A stretch of 64,000 nt of DNA from WHSW01 sp963846165 (GTDB lineage Bacteria; Actinomycetota; Thermoleophilia; Solirubrobacterales; 70-9). The DNA lies in contig CAWJUU010000007.1 of the NCBI GenBank assembly GCA_963846165.1, forward strand, positions 248,001 through 312,000, read 5' to 3'. Position numbers and translations under genes: made by a program. Shown one piece after another: positions 24,124-33,738 of this stretch; positions within the stretch are counted from its first letter, which is position 1, and each line of letters opens with the position of its first letter. The notes under the pieces are model-generated. The model had not been told where the DNA came from, did no database searches, and was given only the letters and a program-made list of their open reading frames with translations.

Positions 24124-26394
24124 CTAGAGCCGGATCCGGTTCTTGAACTCGGCCAGGAAACCGCGCGGGAAGCCGGGGATCTCGTCGAGCTCGTCGAGGG
24201 AGCTGAAGCCGCCTGTGCGCTCGCGCTGGGAGAGCAGCCGGCCGGTCTGGGTCACGGAGAGGCCGAGCGTTCGCAGCTCTTCGTAGGTGGCCGAGTTGAT
24301 CGAGAGCGGTTCCTCTGCAACGTGCGGCACCTCGATGTCGAATGGGGCATGTGGGGGGGCGGGCGGTTCCTGCTCGACCACCGCCTCCGGCTCGCGCTCG
24401 GCGTCGGGCTCGGGCTCGGCCTTTGGCTCCGGCTCGCGCTCGCCCTCGGCGTCGGGCTCGGGCTCCGGCTCGCGCTCGCCCTCAGGCTCGGGCGCACGCT
24501 CGGCCGACCGGTCGTCCCCGAGAGGGGCCGCGGATTCCGGAGCTCCGAGGACTGCCTCCGTTTCGATCTCGGGTAGCGGCTTGGCGACCTTCTCCACCGT
24601 CGCGCGGGCGCGCTCCTCGGCCGACTCCGCCCGGCGCTCCGCCTCGGCGATCCGGTCGAGCATCTGCCGCAGCCGGTCGGTGTTCTTGGTCTCCTCGGCC
24701 TCGACCGCGACGAGCTGCTCGGCGCGTTGGGCGCGCTCCTCGGCCTTGGCAGCACGCTCCTCGGCCTCGTCGAGTCGCTGGGCGGCGCGCTCGAGTGTTT
24801 CGGCCGTTCGCCGCTGGTTCTCGGCGACGCGCTCCTCGGCCTCGGCCAGCTCGCGCGCAAGCGTCTCCTCCTCCTCGCGATGCCGGCGAAGCTCGTCCTC
24901 GGCCCGCTGGAGCTCCGACAACAAGGCCTCTCGCTTTGGCTCGTGGCGCTCGGCCTCGATCCGCTGGCGCTCCTCGGCAGCCTCCCGACTCGCTTCGGCG
25001 GTCTCGCGAAGGCGTTGCTCGGCCTCGGTGCGGGCCTGCTCGATCCGCTGCTCCGCCTCCACCTGCTTCCGCTCGACCTCGAGCGCGCGGCGCTCGGCGT
25101 CGGCCTCTGCCTGCTCGGTTTCGCTGCGGCGCTCGGCATCCGCGAGTCGGGCAAGCGCCTCGCGCTCGGCCGCCTCCCGGATCGCGAGATCGTACTCGGT
25201 CGTTGGCGGCGCGGGGCGTGGTGCAACCGCCTCCGGCGCGGTCGGCCCGGGCGCGGCAGGCTCGCGGGCCGGTGGGGATGGTGCGGGGGCCTCGGGTGCG
25301 GGGGCCTCGGGTGCGGCCAGCGCTGGCGCGGGCGACTCCGGGGCGCCGGTGCCCGCGGAGAGCGCGGCCCCGGCTGCGGCGGCGGTCACCGCGGCTCCCG
25401 CGGCGACGGCCGGCATTGCCTCGGTCGGTCGCTCGGGGGCTTGCGGCGGCTGCCCAGGCTCGGGTGGCTGCGCAGCGGAGGGCGCGGCAGGTTGGGCCGG
25501 AGCGGGCTCTGTGGCGGCGGGCTGCGGGGGAACAGCGGGGGGCTTCGTGGCGGCCGCTGCAGCCGGCTTCTCGGCAGCCGGCGCCGTTCCCTTCTTGCTA
25601 TCGCGCTTCGCCTGGCGGGCGGCCTGCTTGGCCGCCTTCTGCTCCTCGCGCTGTCGGCGCCGGTCGGCGATCGCCTGAGCCCGCTCCTGCTTTGCCTTCG
25701 CTTTCTCCGCTGTGCGAAGCGCGCGCTTCTCGTCGCGCTCGCGACGTTTTCGGGCCCGGGGGGACTCCATGGCCGGCGGCGCTGCAGGCGCCTGAGCCGG
25801 CGCGGGCGCGGGGGTGGTGCCGGGGGTGGCGGAACCCGCAGCGGGGGTGGCGGCACTCGCGGCGGCAGTGCTGGAGGGGGCGGCACCCGCGCCGGCGGAG
25901 CCCTCGGCTTGGCCCCCCGCGGCCGTGGCGGCCGGATCGGGCTGCGGCTTGCCCTTTGAACGCTTTGCCAGGCGGGCGGCAGCGCGCTCAGCCTGCTTCT
26001 GCTCGCGCTCCGCCTTCCTTCGCTGCCTGAGCTCGACCTGGCGGCGCTTGCGCTCCTCACGCCTGCGCTTGCCAAGTTCGCGCCGCGAGAGCTTCTCGGC
26101 AGGCGCGGCCGGGACGGCGGCCTGCGCGGGGGGCGCCCCTGGGGGCGGAATCGAAGCCGGCGACTCACCGGGCGCCGCCGCGGGCGCCTCCGGCGGCGCT
26201 GCAGGCGGGGTCGCCGGCGCTCCGGCGGCGGGCGACGCCGCGGCCGGCGTCTCCGGACCGGTCGCGGTAATCACCGGAGAGCCCTCGGGGGCGCCCGGAC
26301 CCGACGACCCGGGCTCGGCCGCAGGGGTCGCCTGCTCAGCCGCCTCCGGCTCGGCCTCGGTCTTCTTCTTGCGTTCGAGCCTGAAAGAGCGCAT
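24124..26394 (-). CDS. Large low-complexity coiled-coil protein with C-terminal ComEA-like helix-hairpin-helix (756 aa)
   Basis: The protein opens with MRSFRLERKKK and a Pro/Ala-rich region (about 12-95). A Lys/Arg-rich helical block follows (about 100-160), then another Pro/Ala stretch, a second basic block (about 205-275), and a Pro/Ala-rich stretch with a short Ala/Val-rich hydrophobic segment near 330. Next comes a long Glu/Arg/Ala coiled coil (about 400-640). The last 65 residues fold as a ComEA-type HhH domain: LSINSATYEELRTLGLSVTQ ... GGFSSLDELDEIPGFPRGF. The HhH suggests DNA contact; the rods suggest a spacer or scaffold. It is encoded 91 bases downstream of smpB on the same strand. 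No enzymatic motif is seen, so function is unknown. Confidence 0.75.
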   Translation of the reverse strand: MRSFRLERKKKTEAEPEAAEQATPAAEPGSSGPGAPEGSPVITATGPETPAAASPAAGAPATPPAAPPEAPAAAPGESPASIPPPGAPPAQAAVPAAPAEKLSRRELGKRRREERKRRQVELRQRRKAEREQKQAERAAARLAKRSKGKPQPDPAATAAGGQAEGSAGAGAAPSSTAAASAATPAAGSATPGTTPAPAPAQAPAAPPAMESPRARKRRERDEKRALRTAEKAKAKQERAQAIADRRRQREEQKAAKQAARQAKRDSKKGTAPAAEKPAAAAATKPPAVPPQPAATEPAPAQPAAPSAAQPPEPGQPPQAPERPTEAMPAVAAGAAVTAAAAGAALSAGTGAPESPAPALAAPEAPAPEAPAPSPPAREPAAPGPTAPEAVAPRPAPPTTEYDLAIREAAEREALARLADAERRSETEQAEADAERRALEVERKQVEAEQRIEQARTEAEQRLRETAEASREAAEERQRIEAERHEPKREALLSELQRAEDELRRHREEEETLARELAEAEERVAENQRRTAETLERAAQRLDEAEERAAKAEERAQRAEQLVAVEAEETKNTDRLRQMLDRIAEAERRAESAEERARATVEKVAKPLPEIETEAVLGAPESAAPLGDDRSAERAPEPEGEREPEPEPDAEGEREPEPKAEPEPDAEREPEAVVEQEPPAPPHAPFDIEVPHVAEEPLSINSATYEELRTLGLSVTQTGRLLSQRERTGGFSSLDELDEIPGFPRGFLAEFKNRIRL

Positions 26395-26485
26395 TACGCC
26401 TTATGGTTTCACGCCGGTCGAGCGCTCGTCACGTTGCGACTCCAGCTCGCATGAAGCGCTGCGCCCGACGCGAGGGTCTGATCGC

Positions 26486-26965
26486 TCACCGGAGGCGATG
26501 GCGCACCTCCCGCTCGACCTCGCGTTGGACGTCGCGGTCGCGGATCTCGCGCCGGCGATCGCGCTGCTCCTTGCCGCGCGCCAGGGCCAACTCGACCTTC
26601 GCCCTCGGGCCTTTGAAGTAGATCCGGGTCGGGATCAGAGTCTGGCCCTTGCGCTGCATGCGACCGATCAGCCGCTCGATCTCGTAGCGGTGCAGCAGGA
26701 GCTTGCGCGGCCGCTCGGGATCGTGGTTCTCGGTGCTCGCCGGGTCGTACGGGGGGATGTGGGCGTTGCGTAGCCAGACCTCGCCGTGCTCGATCACCGC
26801 GTAGGCGTCGCCGATCTGCGACTTGCCCTCGCGCAGCGACTTGACCTCGGAGCCGAGCAGCTCGATCCCGGCCTCGAACGTATCGACCAGCTCGTACTTG
26901 TGGCGCGCCCGGCGGTTGGTGGCCACATCGCCCGAGGCGGCCTTGCGCTTGCCTCGCTTGCTCAT
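26486..26965 (-). CDS. smpB: SsrA-binding protein SmpB (159 aa)
   Basis: SmpB binds the tRNA-like part of tmRNA and brings it to stalled ribosomes. The OB-fold core is intact: YELVDTFEAGIELLGSEVKS, the NAHIPPY segment with ENHDPERPRKLLLH, and LIPTRIYFKGPRAKVELALA with GKEQRDRR. The C-terminal basic tail (about 135-159) that inserts in the decoding channel is present. Its ATG overlaps the stop of the RNase R gene as ATGA, so the two decay/rescue proteins are translationally coupled. Confidence 0.97.
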   Translation of the reverse strand: MSKRGKRKAASGDVATNRRARHKYELVDTFEAGIELLGSEVKSLREGKSQIGDAYAVIEHGEVWLRNAHIPPYDPASTENHDPERPRKLLLHRYEIERLIGRMQRKGQTLIPTRIYFKGPRAKVELALARGKEQRDRRREIRDRDVQREVEREVRHRLR

Positions 26966-28734
26966 CGCCCCGCCTCACGGCCGGGCAGGAGATCGATCCG
27001 GCCGCGCGCCGGCTCGACGCCGTCCACCTTGACTGCGAGCGGGTCGCCGAGCCGGATCTCGCGTCCGCTGCGACGGCCGACCAGCGCGGTCTCGATCGGA
27101 TTGAGATCGAAGCGATCCCCGCGCATCCGGCGCGCGGGCAGGAAGCCCTCGTAGACATCGCCGAACGCGCCGCCGAAGCTGACGAACGCCCCCGCCCCGA
27201 TCACCCCTGAAACCTCGCCCTCGAACTCTTTCGACCATCCCGACTCGAACAGCTCGCGCTCGAGCAGAAACGAGGCACAGATCTTGTCGGCGTCGCGCTC
27301 GATCGTCATCGACTCGCGCTCGCGCTCCGAGCACCACGGGCCCGCCTCGCGGACCTCGGCGCGCTCGGGCTCGACCTCGCCCGCGCCGAGCACCGAGAGC
27401 AGCGCCCGGTGCGCGATCAGGTCGGGGTAGCGGCGGATCGGCGAGGTGAAGTGCACGTAGGCGGGGCTGCCGAGCCCGGCGTGGCCGAGGTTGCGGTCGG
27501 TGTAGAACGCCTGCTTGAGGGCGCGGAGCACGAGAGATGTATACGCCGCCCGGCCGTGGCCGCGGCGCTCGGCCTCCCTGGCGACCATCCGGCTCGCCTC
27601 GCCGACGAGGCCGGCCGCGTCGGCGGCCGACATCCGCTCGGGGTCCGGCAGCGGTGGCGTGGGAATGTCCAAGGAGGCGAGCTGCTCGACGAGCGCCGCG
27701 ACCCGCTGCGGGTCCGGGCGCTCGTGGACGCGGTAGAGCGTCGGCACCCGGCGCCGCTCGCAGAGCTCGGCCACGCGCTCGTTGGTGAGGATCATCAGCT
27801 GCTCGATCAGGCCGTGCGCCTCGGTCTGCTCGACGGCGCGGGCCGCGACCACGTGGCCGTCGGCGTCGAACTCGAACTCGGGCTCGGCGGTGCTGACCTC
27901 GAGCGCGGCGCCCGAGCGGCGCTCGCGCAGCGCCGCGGCGGCCCTGCGCGCGAGCTCGAGCGGCCGGGCGATCTCGGCCGGCGCGGGCTCGGCGCCGGCG
28001 AAGTAGCGGTCGAGCTGCTCGTAGGCGAGGCGGGCGTCGGAGCGGATGCGGGTGCGATGAAAGCTGGCCGAAACGGGTTCGCCCGCCGGCGACAAGACGA
28101 TCTCCGCCGTCACCGCGAGCCGCTCGACCCCCGGGGCGAGGCTGCACGCATCGGCCGAGAGCCCGGGCGGCAGCATCGGCTCGACCAGGCCGGGGACGTA
28201 GGAGCTGTTGGCACGCCGCAGCGCCTCCGTGTCGAGCGCCGTCCCGGGCCGCACGTGGGCCGCGACGTCGGCGATGTGGACCCAGAGGCGGACTCCGTCG
28301 CCCTCGGGCGCGGCGGAGACGGCGTCGTCGAAGTCCCGAGCGGTCACCGGATCGACGGTGAACGTGGCGAGGTCGGTGAGGTCGCGGCGAGCGACGTCGG
28401 CCTCACGCGCTTCGATCGCGGCCCGGTGAGCCTGTTCCGCGAGCGCCTCGTCGAAGCCGCGCTCGAGTCCGCGCTCTGCCAGCAGCGCCCCGACGACGTC
28501 GCGCGCCACGTCGGGCGCGCCGAGCTTCTCGAGCACCCGCGCCCCCCGAGCTTGGGTCTCGGCGAGCACCATCTCGCCGCCCCGGACCCTGATCGGGCCC
28601 CGCGCGAGCGTGGCCTGTGGCCCGCGCTCGAACAGCGGCTCGGCGACCAGGAACCTCCCCCGCCGACCGACGACCGCGACGAAGTGCTCCCGGCCGCGAC
28701 CACGGTCGTGATTGGGCGAGCGAGAATCAAGCAT
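26962..28734 (-). CDS. rnr: Ribonuclease R family exoribonuclease (about 590 aa)
   Basis: This is a 3'-5' exoribonuclease of the RNB family. The catalytic block is FTVDPVTARDFDDAV with its aspartates, followed by the long RNB domain (IEQLMILTNERVAE, YVHFTSPIRRYPDLIAHR). A C-terminal S1 domain contains GVIGAGAFVSFGGAFGDVYEG. The N-terminus is short: one partial OB-like region replaces the HTH and two cold-shock domains of the E. coli protein, as in other actinobacterial forms. The exact start is uncertain: the ATG at 28734 fits the protein best, while ATG at 28758 or 28815 are in frame. RNase R degrades structured RNA and the faulty mRNAs released by tmRNA, which matches its coupling to smpB. 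Confidence 0.93.
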   Translation of the reverse strand: MLDSRSPNHDRGRGREHFVAVVGRRGRFLVAEPLFERGPQATLARGPIRVRGGEMVLAETQARGARVLEKLGAPDVARDVVGALLAERGLERGFDEALAEQAHRAAIEAREADVARRDLTDLATFTVDPVTARDFDDAVSAAPEGDGVRLWVHIADVAAHVRPGTALDTEALRRANSSYVPGLVEPMLPPGLSADACSLAPGVERLAVTAEIVLSPAGEPVSASFHRTRIRSDARLAYEQLDRYFAGAEPAPAEIARPLELARRAAAALRERRSGAALEVSTAEPEFEFDADGHVVAARAVEQTEAHGLIEQLMILTNERVAELCERRRVPTLYRVHERPDPQRVAALVEQLASLDIPTPPLPDPERMSAADAAGLVGEASRMVAREAERRGHGRAAYTSLVLRALKQAFYTDRNLGHAGLGSPAYVHFTSPIRRYPDLIAHRALLSVLGAGEVEPERAEVREAGPWCSERERESMTIERDADKICASFLLERELFESGWSKEFEGEVSGVIGAGAFVSFGGAFGDVYEGFLPARRMRGDRFDLNPIETALVGRRSGREIRLGDPLAVKVDGVEPARGRIDLLPGREAGR

Positions 28735-28863
28735 GGCGAGGACGCAGGAAGCCCGCATGGCAGCGCCATGTGGGCGACCGAGGACGACACCAGGCGCCGA
28801 TTCGCAGCCGCCCAAGCACGGCCGTAGTTGTGGCCGTGAGCACCTGGTCGGGGCTACCGCGGC

Positions 28864-30036
28864 TCACAGCTGCTCGCGGATTTCCTCGAGCGCACGGTCG
28901 AGCCCCTCGTCGTCACGCGGCGTCTTCGGATCGTCCTGCGCGGTGACGTCGGGTTCGACGCCCTTGCCGAGGATCGAGGTGCCGTCGGCGGTCAGGTACT
29001 CGCCGATCGTCAGGTCGAGTGCCCCGCCGGCGCCGAGCTCGATCACCTCCTGGAAGGTGCCCTTGCCGAACGTCCGGGTGCCGACCACGGTCGCGAGATC
29101 GTTGACCTGGAGCGCCGCGGTCAGGATCTCGGACGCCGACGCGGTGTAGCGGTTGACCAGGACCACGGTCGGGCGGGGTTCGATCGCGTCCCCGACCGCG
29201 TCGTAGGTGCGCGCGCCCTGCGTCCGGCTCTCGGTCGAGACGATCGGCCCGTCCTCGACGAAGATGCTCGAAGAGAGCACCGCCTCGTCGAGCAGCCCGC
29301 CGCCGTTCTCGCGCAGGTCGAGGACGAGGCCCTCCGCCCCTTGCCGGTAGAGCCGCTCGACAGTGTCGCGAAGCTCGCCGTGGGCGCCCTCGCTGAAGGT
29401 GTGGAAGCCGACGATTGCGATCTTGCGCCCGTCGACCTTGCGGATCACACCGTCGGCTGCCGGGATGCGCACGTCGGCGCGCTCGACCGTGAGCCGGCGC
29501 GCTGGGCCACCCGCGGCCGGGCGCACCCGGAGCATCACCTCCGTCCCGGGAGGACCTTTGATCTGCGCGGTGGAGATCTCCGAGGAGACACCGGCGATCG
29601 ACTTGCCCTCGACGCCGATGATCAGGTCGCCGACCTCGATTTCGGCCGCCTCGGCGGGCGTGTCCTCGAACACGCGGCCGACCCGCAGCCCAGCAGGCAC
29701 CTCGCTCACGGTGAGGCCGATCCCCTTGAACCGCCCCGAGGTCTGCGCCTCGAAGGCGCGCAGCTGCTGCTCGGTGAAGTAGTGGGAGAAGCGGTCGTCG
29801 TAGTGCTCCCGCAGCTTGCGCACCATGCCGTCGATCGAGGCGTCGTCGAGGCGCTCGCGAGGCACGGCCTCGAAGTAGTTGTCCTCGATCGTCTCCCGCG
29901 CCTGCACGATCGCCTCGTCGGCCTCGCCGTCGAAGAAGAAGCCGGTGATCGCCGCGATCACGGCCGCGACCACGAGGCCGATCACCAACCCCGTGACGAC
30001 TCCGGAGCCGAACCCGCTCCGATCCGCTTTGATCAC
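28864..30036 (-). CDS. S41 carboxyl-terminal processing peptidase (390 aa)
   Basis: This is a CtpA-like serine protease anchored by one N-terminal helix (about 10-35). A PDZ domain (about 95-185) precedes the protease core. The catalytic Ser is in VNRYTASASEILTAAL and the catalytic Lys in GTRTFGKGTFQ. It acts outside the membrane on protein C-termini, often in cell-wall enzyme turnover. The GTG start overlaps the ftsX stop, so it belongs to the ftsE-ftsX operon and may serve the same division or cell-wall pathway. Confidence 0.93.
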   Translation of the reverse strand: MIKADRSGFGSGVVTGLVIGLVVAAVIAAITGFFFDGEADEAIVQARETIEDNYFEAVPRERLDDASIDGMVRKLREHYDDRFSHYFTEQQLRAFEAQTSGRFKGIGLTVSEVPAGLRVGRVFEDTPAEAAEIEVGDLIIGVEGKSIAGVSSEISTAQIKGPPGTEVMLRVRPAAGGPARRLTVERADVRIPAADGVIRKVDGRKIAIVGFHTFSEGAHGELRDTVERLYRQGAEGLVLDLRENGGGLLDEAVLSSSIFVEDGPIVSTESRTQGARTYDAVGDAIEPRPTVVLVNRYTASASEILTAALQVNDLATVVGTRTFGKGTFQEVIELGAGGALDLTIGEYLTADGTSILGKGVEPDVTAQDDPKTPRDDEGLDRALEEIREQL

Positions 30037-30944
30037 ACCCGCAGGAAGCGGCGCAGCGTGATGCCGCTGCCGAGCGCGGAGACGAGGACCGCCGCGGCGA
30101 CGAGCATCGCCACCAGGGGCACGAAGCCCATGGTGGAGAAGTTGTCGATCAGGTTGAAGTCGTCGGCGAGCGGATCCACGATGGTGACCTTGCCGAGCAA
30201 CAGTATGCCGACCGCGATCGCCGCCCCGGCGAGGCCGACGATCACGCCCTCGATCATGAACGGCCAGCGGATGAACCAGTTCGTCGCCCCGACCAGCTGC
30301 ATCACCTCGACCTCACGCCGGCGGGCGTAGATCGAGAGCCGGATCGTGTTTGCGACCAGCAGCAGCGAGGCGATCAGCAGCAGGCCGGCGATCACGGCAA
30401 GCACGACCTTGACCGCGCCGGTGACCTCGCGGATCTTCTCGGCGTTCTCGCGGTCCTCGCCGATCGGAGGGTCGATCGCGGAGCTGATCGGGGTTGGCTT
30501 GCCGGCGTCGTTGGGCGGCAGCAGCGCCGCCCGCACGGCCTCGAGGTTGTCGGGGTCGTCGAGCTCGAGCTTGTAGGCCGGCGGCAACGGGTTCGAGTTC
30601 AGCTCCTCGATCGAGCCCGCAAGGTCCCCCTTGAGCTCGGAGGTGAGCTCCTTCTTCGCGCACGCGGGGGAGCAGTATTCGACCCCGGTCACGTGCGGCA
30701 CCGCCGCCAGCTTCTCTTCCAGTGCGGTGATCTCGGCCTTGGTCGCGTCTCGGTAGAGGAAGACCTCGAGCCCGATCTGGTCGCGGACCTCGCTCGCCTT
30801 CGACTCGCTCGCGCGCAGAACCGGCACGAGCACGCCGAGCAGCAGCGTCGTGACCACGATCGTGACGATCGCGGCGATGCTCGGTGCGGCCGAGCGGCTC
30901 AGGGCGCGAAAGGCCTCGGAGAGGAAGAAGGCGACTCGACCCAT
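30033..30944 (-). CDS. ftsX: Cell division protein FtsX (303 aa)
   Basis: FtsX is the membrane half of the FtsEX complex that activates cell-wall hydrolases at the septum. The first helix is at about residues 23-45. An extracytoplasmic domain of about 130 residues contains a Cys pair (EYCSPACAKK). Three C-terminal helices follow, with the VEVMQLVGATNWFIRWPFMIEG motif between them. The ATG at 30944 begins MGRVAFFLSEAFRAL, the expected N-terminus, 4 bases after the ftsE stop. Confidence 0.95.
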   Translation of the reverse strand: MGRVAFFLSEAFRALSRSAAPSIAAIVTIVVTTLLLGVLVPVLRASESKASEVRDQIGLEVFLYRDATKAEITALEEKLAAVPHVTGVEYCSPACAKKELTSELKGDLAGSIEELNSNPLPPAYKLELDDPDNLEAVRAALLPPNDAGKPTPISSAIDPPIGEDRENAEKIREVTGAVKVVLAVIAGLLLIASLLLVANTIRLSIYARRREVEVMQLVGATNWFIRWPFMIEGVIVGLAGAAIAVGILLLGKVTIVDPLADDFNLIDNFSTMGFVPLVAMLVAAAVLVSALGSGITLRRFLRV

Positions 30945-30948
30945 CGGC

Positions 30949-31833
30949 TTAGGTCTCCGGGTGCTCGGATTGGCCGTTCGTGCCACCCTCGTCGCCGACT
31001 CCCATCTCCGCACGCACGCGGGCCGCGAACTCGGTCGTCGACTCGTCGTGGTAACCGGCGACGGCCTCGTCGCGGACCAGGCGTCCCTCCTCGAGCGCGA
31101 TCACCCGGCGGCGCATCTTGTCGACCATCTCGCTGTCGTGGGTGACCACGAGCACCGTCGTGCCGGTGCGGTTGATCCGGTAGAGCAGCTGCATGATCCC
31201 GATCGAGGTCACCGGGTCGAGGTTCCCGGTCGGCTCGTCGGCGAGCAGCAGGGGTGGGTGGTTGACGAACGCGCGCGCGATCGCCACCCGCTGCTGCTCG
31301 CCCCCGGAGAGCTCATCGGGGTAGTTGTGGATCTTCGCCTGCAGGCCGACGAGACGGAGGATCTCGGGCACCTTGGTGCGGATCTGCGAGCGGGGCTCGC
31401 CGATCACCTGCAAGGCGTAGGCGACGTTGTCGTAGACGGTCCGGTTCGGAAGCAGCTTGAAGTCCTGGAACACGGTCCCGATCCGGCGCCGCAGGTACGG
31501 CGTCCGGTCGTGCGGAAGCGTGTTGATGTCGCGACCGGCGATCCGGACCTTGCCCGCGGCCGGCTCGACGTCGCGGATCAGAGCCTTGATCAGGGTCGAC
31601 TTGCCGCAGCCGGTCGGACCGACGACGAAGGCGAACTCGCCGCGCTCGATCTCGAGCGAGACGCGCTCGAGCGCGACCTGGCCACCCGGGTAGACGACGG
31701 TGGCGTCGGACAGGTGGACGATCGGCGGCTGGCCGTCGGAGACCCGCGGCCCGCGCGGGCGCGGCTGATGCTTGCGGTGCTCGCCGCCCTCGCGCTTGCG
31801 GTCACGGCCCTTGCGTGTCTTCAGAAGTGGCAT
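30949..31833 (-). CDS. ftsE: Cell division ATP-binding protein FtsE (294 aa)
   Basis: The ATPase has Walker A (GPTGCGKST), the FtsE-typical VFQDFKLLPNRTVYDNVAYAL, signature (LSGGEQQR), Walker B (LLLADEPTGNLD) and switch His (VTHDSEM). The core is flanked by a very basic 40-residue N-terminal extension and a 40-residue C-terminal tail that standard FtsE lacks. AGAGG stands 8 bases before the ATG. It is the first gene of ftsE-ftsX-S41 peptidase. A palindrome with a TAGCGT on the minus strand lies about 115 bases upstream. Confidence 0.95.
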   Translation of the reverse strand: MPLLKTRKGRDRKREGGEHRKHQPRPRGPRVSDGQPPIVHLSDATVVYPGGQVALERVSLEIERGEFAFVVGPTGCGKSTLIKALIRDVEPAAGKVRIAGRDINTLPHDRTPYLRRRIGTVFQDFKLLPNRTVYDNVAYALQVIGEPRSQIRTKVPEILRLVGLQAKIHNYPDELSGGEQQRVAIARAFVNHPPLLLADEPTGNLDPVTSIGIMQLLYRINRTGTTVLVVTHDSEMVDKMRRRVIALEEGRLVRDEAVAGYHDESTTEFAARVRAEMGVGDEGGTNGQSEHPET

Positions 31834-31946
31834 GCGGAGCCTCTTTCTTCGGCGTCCGCGCCACTCCTTCGTGGTCTGATCGCGTTCGCCCCCAGTGAAA
31901 GCTGCGGACCGGCCTCCGATCCGAGCCGGACAGGGTAGCGCAGAGT

Positions 31947-31962
31947 GTTAGCGGACGCTAAC
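31947..31962. promoter_or_regulatory. Perfect 16 bp palindrome upstream of ftsE
   Basis: GTTAGCGGACGCTAAC reads as 7-base arms around GA. It lies in the 233 base divergent gap between ftsE and the glutamate decarboxylase gene. On the minus strand it contains TTAGCGT, the same string seen before the ABC exporter start and cydA, so it may combine a -10 element with an operator. The remainder of 31834-32066 shows nothing further. Confidence 0.4.
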
Positions 31963-32066
31963 CATCGAGCCCATCAGACGCCGGCGCCCGCCGGTGCGTA
32001 GGATCGCCGGCGAACGCTTCGGGGTGGGGGTCAGGAGTCAGGCTGATGAATTCCGAAGGAGACTAG

Positions 32067-33444
32067 ATGGACACAGAGGCAGAGATTCTGGAGCTGGCGG
32101 AGCGCTTCGGAGGCAAGTGGCTGATCGAGGGCGCCCCCGGACGATGAGATGCCCGAGGAATGGATGACTCCGCTGGCCGCGATGCGGCTAATCGGCGAGG
32201 AGATGGTGCTCGACGGAGTGCCGGAGCGCAACCTCGCGACCTTCGTCACCACCTGGATGGAGCCCGAGGCGCAGCGGATCATCGCCGACAGCCTCGACCG
32301 AAACTTCATCGACCACGCCGAGTACCCGCGCACGGCCGAGATCGAGCAGCGTTGCATCCGCATGCTTGCCAACCTCTTCAACGCGCCCGGCGAGACGACC
32401 GGCGCTCGCACGCAGGGCTCCTCGGAGGCGATCATGCTCGGCGCCCTGTCGCTGAAGTGGAAGTGGCGCCAGCGCCAGGAGGCAGCGGGCAAGCCGACCG
32501 ATAGGCCGAATCTGGTGTTCGGCGGCGACGTGCACGTCGTCTGGGAGAAGTTCTGCCGCTACTTCGACGTCGAGCCACGGATCGTCCCCCTGCAGCCCGA
32601 CAAGTACACGATCGGCATCGGCGACGTCGAGCCGCACGTCGACGAGAACACGATTGGCGTCGCGCTCGTGCTCGGCACCACCTTCACCGGCCACGCCGAC
32701 GACATCACGGGCGTCAATGACCATCTGGTCTCGCTCAAGCACGACAAGGGGCTCGACGTGCCGCTGCACATCGACGGCGCCAGTGGTGGCTTCGTGTGGC
32801 CGTTTCTGTATCCGGATTCCGCCTGGGACTTCCGGCTCGAGCAGGTGCGCTCGATCAACGTCTCGGGCCACAAGTTCGGCTTGGTCTATCCCGGGATCGG
32901 CTGGCTGATCTTCCGCGAGAAGGCCGACCTCGCCGAAGACCTCGTCTTCTACGAGAACTACCTCGGCAAGACCGACGCGACCTTCACGCTCAACTTCTCC
33001 ACCGGCTCGTCGATGGTGCTGGCGCAGTACTACAACCTGATCCGCTTCGGCCACAGCGGCTACAGGTACGTAATGGACTTGATGCAGCAGAACGCGAAGC
33101 TGCTCGCCGACCAGATCACCGAGATCGGGAGGTTCAAGGTGATCGGGGCCGGCGAGGAGCAGCTGCCGCTGGTCGCGTTCAACCTCGCCGGCGATGAGCC
33201 GTTCGACGAGTTCGACATCGCTTGGCAGGTGGCCGCCGAGCGCGGCTGGATGCTGCCCGCCTACACGATGCCACCCGAGGCGCAGCACGTGAACATGCTG
33301 CGCGCGCTGGTCAAGCTCAACCTCACCCACGCGTTGGTGAACACGCTCGTCGACGACATCCATGCCGCCTGCGAGACGCTTGAGAAGAAGGGCGGGGCGA
33401 GCGAGGCGGAGCGCAAGCGGGTGAAGACGAACATCGGCGTCTAA
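32067..33444 (+). CDS. Glutamate decarboxylase, N-terminal segment in another frame
   Basis: This PLP enzyme converts glutamate to GABA and CO2, consuming a proton. The PLP lysine motif is SGHKFGLVYPG, and the substrate-binding text TQGSSEAIMLGALSLKWKW and HIDGASGGFV are intact. The continuous frame starts only at 32149 (MPEEWMTPLAAMRL). A perfect start lies at 32067 (GAAGGAG, ATG) and encodes MDTEAEILELAERFGGKWLI; its frame joins the main one if a run of five C at about 32131-32138 is reduced by one base. The joined protein is about 458 residues, the normal size. A GABA antiporter is not adjacent. Confidence 0.88.
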
Positions 33445-33445
33445 A

Positions 33446-33673
33446 TTCGGTGCGAATCACAACCCCTATCGTGCTTCGCTCGCGGAGATCGAAGCTGTCG
33501 GGCTCCTGACCAGAGAGGAAGAACGGGCATCGGACGAGGCCTACATGGCTCACGTGTCGGCGATCGGGCGCGCCGGGACGCGCCGGTCGGCTGGCGCGCC
33601 TCGTCAAGGCCGCCGACCTGGCCGTTCGGATTCACCCGGTTCGGGGGATGCCGTGCTCGTGACCGGGGCGTAG
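33446..33673 (+). other. Open stretch without a start codon, possible gene remnant
   Basis: The 294 base gap between the decarboxylase and the next gene holds a 75-codon open stretch with coding-like text (ASLAEIEAVGLLTREEERAS) that ends at TAG 33671-33673. No upstream start exists in frame. It may be the end of a lost gene or a chance frame. No family is recognised. Confidence 0.2.
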
Positions 33674-33738
33674 TAGCTTCGGATCGGTGGGCGCCGCCCG
33701 GCGCCACCGAACCCATGAATCCGGGGAGGTTTCGAGAG

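Noticed and set aside
24358..24530. Repeated GGCTCNGGCTC-like runs that look like a tandem DNA repeat
   Set aside because: They are Glu-Pro-Glu-rich codons of the protein and have no fixed unit length, so no separate repeat element is claimed.
24287..26030. Several long open frames on the plus strand inside the coiled-coil gene
   Set aside because: Repetitive Glu/Ala/Arg codons keep the opposite strand open; products are Ser/Arg or Gly/Leu runs without any domain.
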